Source: Sulfurovum sp.
Lineage (GTDB): Bacteria; Campylobacterota; Campylobacteria; Campylobacterales; Sulfurovaceae
Assembly: GCA_020726105.1 (NCBI GenBank)
Contig: DYTF01000002.1
Coordinates: 1 to 33,244 of the forward strand
Length of the DNA: 33,244 nt
Direction: 5' to 3'
Part shown: positions 28,603-33,244 of the stretch, piece after piece
Layout: every line of letters begins with the position of its first letter
Position numbering within the stretch: the stretch's first letter is position 1
Translations under genes and position numbers: made by a program
Notes under the pieces: generated by a model
Database searches by the model: none
What the model was told of the DNA's origin: nothing
What the model saw: only the letters and a program-made list of their open reading frames with translations

Positions 28603-29097
28603 ATGCAAGATGACTTTAACTGGACATTTATGGCAGGTTTGGCACTGGCGATTCTTCTGTTTATTGTTTTGGTTGTGGTTGTCTCTGCTATGAGGGTGAA
28701 AACCTATAGAGACCGTTTTTTAGACATCTCTCTTGATAACACAGATAAGACAGAGACTATCTTGACACTTGAAGAAGAACTCGAAGCCCTCAAAGTAACC
28801 AATGACCATAATGAGCAAACGCTGAAGGAGTTTGCTAAAACCAAAGAAATACTGAAGGCGACACAAGAGACACTTCTAGGGCTACAAGAAAACTTTGTTT
28901 TGCTGGAAAAAGAGTTTTCTCAAACACAAAATCAACTTTCAACACTCCAAAACACCCACGAAGATGCAACAAAAGAGCAGCTGATACTTAGAGGACAGTA
29001 TGACACATTGCAAGAAGATACCAATAGACTTCGCATAAACAATAGCCGTCTACTCATGAAACTCCAAAGTGAAGAGCGTCAAGCCTCTTTGAAGTAG
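28603..29097 (+). CDS. Hypothetical single-pass membrane protein with long coiled coil
   Basis: TM FMAGLALAILLFIVLVVVVSAM followed by Glu/Leu/Lys/Gln-rich heptad-like region; alternative GTG start at 28582. Confidence 0.55.
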   Translation: MQDDFNWTFMAGLALAILLFIVLVVVVSAMRVKTYRDRFLDISLDNTDKTETILTLEEELEALKVTNDHNEQTLKEFAKTKEILKATQETLLGLQENFVLLEKEFSQTQNQLSTLQNTHEDATKEQLILRGQYDTLQEDTNRLRINNSRLLMKLQSEERQASLK

Positions 29098-29175
29098 CAG
29101 GGCTTCTGCTCATTTTTCCCACTTTCAGCACATTATGCTAAAATCGCAGTTATATTTAAGAAGCAAGGATAAAAG

Positions 29176-30771
29176 ATGCTTAGTACAGTGAATCTAACAC
29201 AACGATATGGCAAAAGAATACTATTTGACAAGATAAACATGACACTTGATGTGGGCAAGCGCTACGGTCTCATCGGTGCAAATGGTGCGGGAAAATCAAC
29301 CTTTATTAAGATTTTATCTGGTGAGTTGGAGCAAAGTGATGGGGAAGTGCAGCTTCAAGCAGGTCTAAAACTGGGTGTTTTAGGGCAAAACCAGTACGCT
29401 TTTGAAGAGTTTACTCTCAAAGATGCTGTTTTGTACGGAAACAAAAAACTTTTTGACGCCCAAAAAGAGAAAGAAAAACTTTACATGGAAGGCGATTTCG
29501 AGAGTGACGCGGTCAATAACCGTTTGGGTGAACTTGAGATGATCTGCGCGGATGAAGACCCTACTTATGAGTCTGATGTCAAGATAGAAAAACTGCTCCA
29601 GTCTCTGGGTTTCGCGCCAGAACAGCACCATGAACTGATGTCTTCACTCACAGGTGGTGATAAGTTTAAGATATTGCTAGCGCAAGTACTTTTCTTGAAG
29701 CCAGATGTTTTGTTACTCGATGAGCCTACTAACAACCTCGATATGGATACCATCTCGTGGCTTGAAAATGAACTGACACGCCACGAAGGAACTTTGCTTG
29801 TGATCTCTCACGATAGACACTTCATTAATGGTGTGGTGACACACATCCTTGACCTTGACTTTCAAAATATCCGTGAATTTACGGGCAATTATGATGAGTG
29901 GTACATCGCTGCCAACCTCATAGCCAAACAAGCCCAAACAGACAGAGATAAAGCCCTCAAGGAAAAAGGGGATTTGGAAAAATTTATCACACGATTTTCA
30001 GCCAATGCCTCTAAGGCAAAACAGGCTACAAGCCGCCAAAAACAACTAGACAAACTGGATGTGCAGGAGATAAAACTCTCAAGCAGACGCGACCCTAGCA
30101 TCATGTTTAAGCCACATAGAGACATCGGCAATGAAGTACTTGAAGTTGAAGGACTTTCTAAAAGTTATGGTGATTTGAAAGTTTTTGAAGACATCTCTTT
30201 TAAGCTGGATAAAAATGAGAAAATCGCCATCATCGGTGGCAATGGTGTGGGTAAAACAACACTCCTTAAGATACTTATGGGTGAAGTAGAAGCCGATACG
30301 GGTATCTTTAAGTGGGGTCAAACCATCACAACAAGCTACTTCCCTCAAAACACTACCGATGTAGTGACAGGAGAAGAAGAATTGCCCCAGTGGATACAAG
30401 GTTTTGACCCAAAATGGCACATTGACGACATTCGCAAAACACTCGGGCGTATGCTCTTTACGGGCGAAGAGCAGAAGAAAAAAGTAAACAGTTGTTCAGG
30501 TGGAGAAAAACACCGCGTGATGCTTTCCAAAATCATGATGGATGCCTCTAACTTTTTAGTGATGGATGAGCCAAATAATCACCTCGACCTTGAAGCGATT
30601 ATCGCTTTAGGTGAAGCACTCTACAACTACCAAGGCGGTGTCATCTGTGTTTCTCACGATAGGGAACTCATCGATGCCTTTGCCACACGCATCATACAAA
30701 TCAAAGAAGATGGAAGCATTGTTGATTTTCATGGTGATTATGAAAGTTTTGTAGAGCAGTTTGAGCACTAG
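29176..30771 (+). CDS. ybiT: ABC-F family ATPase (YbiT-like)
   Basis: Two ABC domains (GANGAGKST, LLLDEPTNNLD; GGNGVGKTT, SGGEKHRVMLSK, VMDEPNNHLD), linker FITRFSANASKAKQATSRQKQLDKL; no TM segments. Confidence 0.9.
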   Translation: MLSTVNLTQRYGKRILFDKINMTLDVGKRYGLIGANGAGKSTFIKILSGELEQSDGEVQLQAGLKLGVLGQNQYAFEEFTLKDAVLYGNKKLFDAQKEKEKLYMEGDFESDAVNNRLGELEMICADEDPTYESDVKIEKLLQSLGFAPEQHHELMSSLTGGDKFKILLAQVLFLKPDVLLLDEPTNNLDMDTISWLENELTRHEGTLLVISHDRHFINGVVTHILDLDFQNIREFTGNYDEWYIAANLIAKQAQTDRDKALKEKGDLEKFITRFSANASKAKQATSRQKQLDKLDVQEIKLSSRRDPSIMFKPHRDIGNEVLEVEGLSKSYGDLKVFEDISFKLDKNEKIAIIGGNGVGKTTLLKILMGEVEADTGIFKWGQTITTSYFPQNTTDVVTGEEELPQWIQGFDPKWHIDDIRKTLGRMLFTGEEQKKKVNSCSGGEKHRVMLSKIMMDASNFLVMDEPNNHLDLEAIIALGEALYNYQGGVICVSHDRELIDAFATRIIQIKEDGSIVDFHGDYESFVEQFEH

Positions 30772-30871
30772 GTTTTGAAGGGATTCTTTGTAAAAAGAGA
30801 ATTTATTTTGGCAAATTCGTCCTATTCTTTACCATAGTTTTTTGACAAAATCTTAATAATCATTTAAGTAA

Positions 30872-30893
30872 TAGTGTGTAATGATACACACTA
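30872..30893. promoter_or_regulatory. Palindromic operator TAGTGTGTA-ATGA-TACACACTA upstream of hicAB
   Basis: Perfect 9-bp arms, immediately before the hicA RBS; HicB carries a ribbon-helix-helix domain. Confidence 0.6.
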
Positions 30894-30906
30894 TAAAAGG
30901 AAAATT

Positions 30907-31137
30907 GTGAGCCAAAAAGAGAAGTTGCTTGAAGCGATGAAAAATAACCCCAAAAATATATCGTTTAACGATATAAAAAAACTTTTGGAAAATCATGGTT
31001 ATGAAGCTCACAATAACGGTGGCAGTCATTTTGTATTTCGTAAAGAGGGGTATGGGCATATAGTCATACCACATCATAAGCCCATCAAGGCAATTTATGT
31101 CAAACAAGTCTTAGAAATACTGGAGAGTGAACAATGA
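30907..31137 (+). CDS. hicA: HicA family toxin
   Basis: VSQKEKLLEAMKNNPKNISFNDIKKLLENHGYEAHNNGGSHFVFRKEGYGHIVIPHHKPIKAIYVKQVLEIL; GGSHFVF catalytic His region; GTG start at 30907 with AAAGGA RBS. Confidence 0.85.
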   Translation: MSQKEKLLEAMKNNPKNISFNDIKKLLENHGYEAHNNGGSHFVFRKEGYGHIVIPHHKPIKAIYVKQVLEILESEQ

Positions 31138-31487
31138 AAAAAGATTTAAACTATTATACAAATCTTGATTATGAAATCATAACAAAAAAGATTAGCCCAA
31201 AAGATGGTGATGGCTGGTTTGCCTACTACAAAGACTTTAGGGGCGTCATGGGTGATGGAGAAACGCCGCAAGAAGCCATAAGCGAAGCCTTGGAAGCATT
31301 TAACGCTTTTGTAGAAGTTGCTTTGTCTAATGGAGATGCTATCTCTTTACCGCATGAAGAAGACAAAACAGTCAGAATCAACATCACAATGCCTTCAAAA
31401 CTTGTTAAAAAAATTGATGAATATATCGCTCCATTGCACATGTCAAGAAGTGCTTTTTTACAGAAGTTGGCTAAAGATGTGATTTGA
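31134..31487 (+). CDS. hicB: HicB family antitoxin with C-terminal RHH domain
   Basis: GDGWFAYYKDFRGVMGDGETPQEAISEALEAFNAFVEVAL (HicB fold) + VRINITMPSKLVKKIDEYIAPLHMSRSAFLQKLAKD; 4-nt ATGA overlap with hicA. Confidence 0.9.
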   Translation: MKKDLNYYTNLDYEIITKKISPKDGDGWFAYYKDFRGVMGDGETPQEAISEALEAFNAFVEVALSNGDAISLPHEEDKTVRINITMPSKLVKKIDEYIAPLHMSRSAFLQKLAKDVI

Positions 31488-31617
31488 TTTGTAAATACCG
31501 TAAAAAATAGTGACGGCAGATTCGTCGAACTCTGGTTATTAAGTTATCATGGGTATTTCTAGCAAAATATAGTAATATTTTTTCTCGTTTTTAAATCAAT
31601 CGAAATAACATATGGTG

Positions 31618-32355
31618 TTACGCGATATTCGTATACACCATCTGAACATCATCATCGTCTTCTAGTTTGTCGATGAGGATGTCTATCTCTTCCATGTGGG
31701 CTTCGCCCAGTTCAATAGGGGTGTTGGCGATGTACTCTAGGGTGGCTTTCTTGACCTCTATCTTTTTCTCTTCAAGTGCTTTACTGAGTTCACCAAATGA
31801 AGTGTAGTCTCCGTAGATTCGGATGATGGCTAAGTCGTCACCGTTTTCCTGAGGCTCTACATCTTCTTCTATCTCTTCTAGCCCAAAGTCTATGAGTTCA
31901 AGTTCAAGTTCTTCTGTGTCCATATTTTCGGTTTTATTGAATACAAAGATGCATTTTTTGCTAAACATAAAGCTAAGTGAGCCTGAAGTGAGCATCTCTG
32001 CGTTGTTGCGGTTGAGGATGGCTTTGACATTGGCTACGGTTCGTGTGCCGTTGTCTGAGGCGCACTCAAGGATGATTTGTACCCCATGGCTCGCTTTGAT
32101 GTCATAGGTAATCTCTTTGATGTCCGCCAGGTCTTTGGCTGCGGCTCTTTTGATGGCGGCGTCGATGTTGTCTTTTGGCATATTTTGCGCTTTGGCATTG
32201 AGGATGGCGGTGCGCAGTTTAGGGTTCATGTCTGGGTCTTGCCCGCCTTCTTTGGCTGCCATGGTGATGATTTTCCCTAGTTTAGGAAATACCCGTGACA
32301 TGGTTCCCCATCGTTTCATTTTTGCTGCTTTGCGGTATTCGAACGCTCTACCCAT
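31618..32355 (-). CDS. yebC: YebC/PmpR family regulator/translation factor
   Basis: [71 protein letters not shown]; start adjusted to 32355. Confidence 0.95.
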   Translation of the reverse strand: MGRAFEYRKAAKMKRWGTMSRVFPKLGKIITMAAKEGGQDPDMNPKLRTAILNAKAQNMPKDNIDAAIKRAAAKDLADIKEITYDIKASHGVQIILECASDNGTRTVANVKAILNRNNAEMLTSGSLSFMFSKKCIFVFNKTENMDTEELELELIDFGLEEIEEDVEPQENGDDLAIIRIYGDYTSFGELSKALEEKKIEVKKATLEYIANTPIELGEAHMEEIDILIDKLEDDDDVQMVYTNIA

Positions 32356-32475
32356 ATTGTGCTTCCTTGCTGTTGTAATGGGCATCATTATATCCCATTT
32401 TACTTAAGTACATCGGGCAGTCTGAAGCGTGATAATAGTCCTTAGAGGCTATAATATTTCTAAAAAAGGATACCC

Positions 32476-32793
32476 ATGACACTTGAAGCCCTACAAAACA
32501 TCATCCAAACAGAAGTGGGTGTATTGTTGTATTTTTCAGGCGAACACTGCAATGTCTGTCATGCACTCAGACCCAAGTTTGCGGAGCTGTTTGATACAGA
32601 GTTTCCACAGATAAAGCAGATCTATCTGGATGCACATGAAAACCTTGAGATTTCAGTGCACTTTGCTGTTTTTTCTGTGCCTACGATGATAGTATTTTTG
32701 GATGGCAAAGAATTTGCGCGTGAAGGCAGAGCAGTTAGCTTACATAAACTAAGTGAGCAACTAGCACGCCCTTACAAGATGATGATAGAGTAG
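32476..32793 (+). CDS. Thioredoxin-like protein
   Basis: LLYFSGEHCNVCHALRPKFAELF (CxxC), VFSVPTMIVFLDGKEFAREGRAVSLHKL. Confidence 0.85.
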   Translation: MTLEALQNIIQTEVGVLLYFSGEHCNVCHALRPKFAELFDTEFPQIKQIYLDAHENLEISVHFAVFSVPTMIVFLDGKEFAREGRAVSLHKLSEQLARPYKMMIE

Positions 32794-32796
32794 GGT

Positions 32797-33174
32797 TTAG
32801 TCTTTAGTGATGATGGAGATATTTTCAAAATTTTTGGACTTTAAGATGTCGATGATGCCCACAAAGTGCTGAAATTGTGAACTTTTGTCCATATTGAGTG
32901 AGACTAAGTCTTTTTTGGGGTCGAGTGTGACGAGTTTTTCTTTGATTTGCTCCAGACTCAAGGCTTCTTTATCATAAAAGTATTCCCCCTCTTTATCGAT
33001 GGCTATATGAATGCTTTTTTTCTCTTCACTTTTTTTGGCACTCGCTGATGGCAAATCAACTACAATGGTTTTGTTCTTAATAAAGGTCGAAGTCGCAAGG
33101 ACGATGACTAAAAGCACCAACACGATGTCTATGAATGGTACCACATTCATCTTGTCAAAGCGTTCGCGTCTCAT
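32797..33174 (-). CDS. exbD: ExbD/TolR biopolymer transport protein
   Basis: FDKMNVVPFIDIVLVLLVIVLATSTFI; ExbD/TolR N-terminal TM motif. Confidence 0.9.
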   Translation of the reverse strand: MRRERFDKMNVVPFIDIVLVLLVIVLATSTFIKNKTIVVDLPSASAKKSEEKKSIHIAIDKEGEYFYDKEALSLEQIKEKLVTLDPKKDLVSLNMDKSSQFQHFVGIIDILKSKNFENISIITKD

Positions 33175-33186
33175 TGATGGGTTCCT

Positions 33187-33244
33187 TTAATGGTTCCTTT
33201 TTGGGCGAAGCCCAGAAAAGGACTCTTCGGCAGAGTGCCCACGC
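33187..33244 (-). CDS. C-terminal end of an upstream gene (probably exbB/tolQ, inferred from order), partial at window edge
   Basis: Minus-strand frame RGHSAEESFSGLRPKRNH* open to the window end, 10 bp before the exbD start. Confidence 0.35.
   Translation of the reverse strand, partial: RGHSAEESFSGLRPKRNH
33196..33236. repeat. Double hairpin (CCTTTTTGGGC-GAA-GCCCAGAAAAGG followed by ACTCT-TCGGC-AGAGT)
   Basis: Two adjacent inverted repeats read directly; lies inside the open partial frame. Confidence 0.6.

Noticed and set aside
30772-30805. Rho-independent terminator after the ABC-F gene
   Set aside because: Only an imperfect AT-rich ATTCTTT/AAGAGAAT pairing; not strong enough to call.

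Overview
The window looks like a chromosomal segment of a Campylobacterota (Sulfurimonas/Sulfurovum-like) genome. This is inferred from protein character and gene neighbourhood; no database search was possible. Left part (about 1-12.1 kb): nitrogen assimilation, with a truncated Amt fragment, glnK (P-II), amt, a degenerate NtrB-like PAS protein, a degenerate NtrC/Fis-like regulator, a DUF234-type protein, an assimilatory nitrate reductase, a fused DmsB-DmsC-like electron-transfer subunit, a NirA-type siroheme reductase and a NarK-type transporter. Middle (12.1-18.6 kb): a trigger-factor-like protein without the ribosome-docking signature, a PP2C phosphatase/Ser-Thr kinase fusion, a very unusual double-AAA protein (ClpB-D2-like + FtsH-like + dead M41), and two small tandem paralogs of unknown function. 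Right part (18.7-33.2 kb): mainly housekeeping genes (mltG, AsmA-like, mscS-like, lolC/E, secA, lolA, ABC-F, yebC, thioredoxin-like, exbD) plus a hicAB toxin-antitoxin pair. Strongest observations: (1) a recurring 17-bp palindrome, TGRTTAA-N3-TTAAYCA, that fits the classical Fis core consensus and sits upstream of the truncated amt, amt, the Fis-like regulator and narK, with a weak copy before nirA; (2) a NirA C-terminal tail that resembles the C-lobe of a Ser/Thr kinase, near a complete PP2C-kinase gene; (3) an AAA chimera with complementary losses: D1 keeps an aromatic pore loop but has lost the Walker-B Glu, while D2 keeps its ATPase motifs but has lost the FtsH pore loop and the HExxH zinc site.
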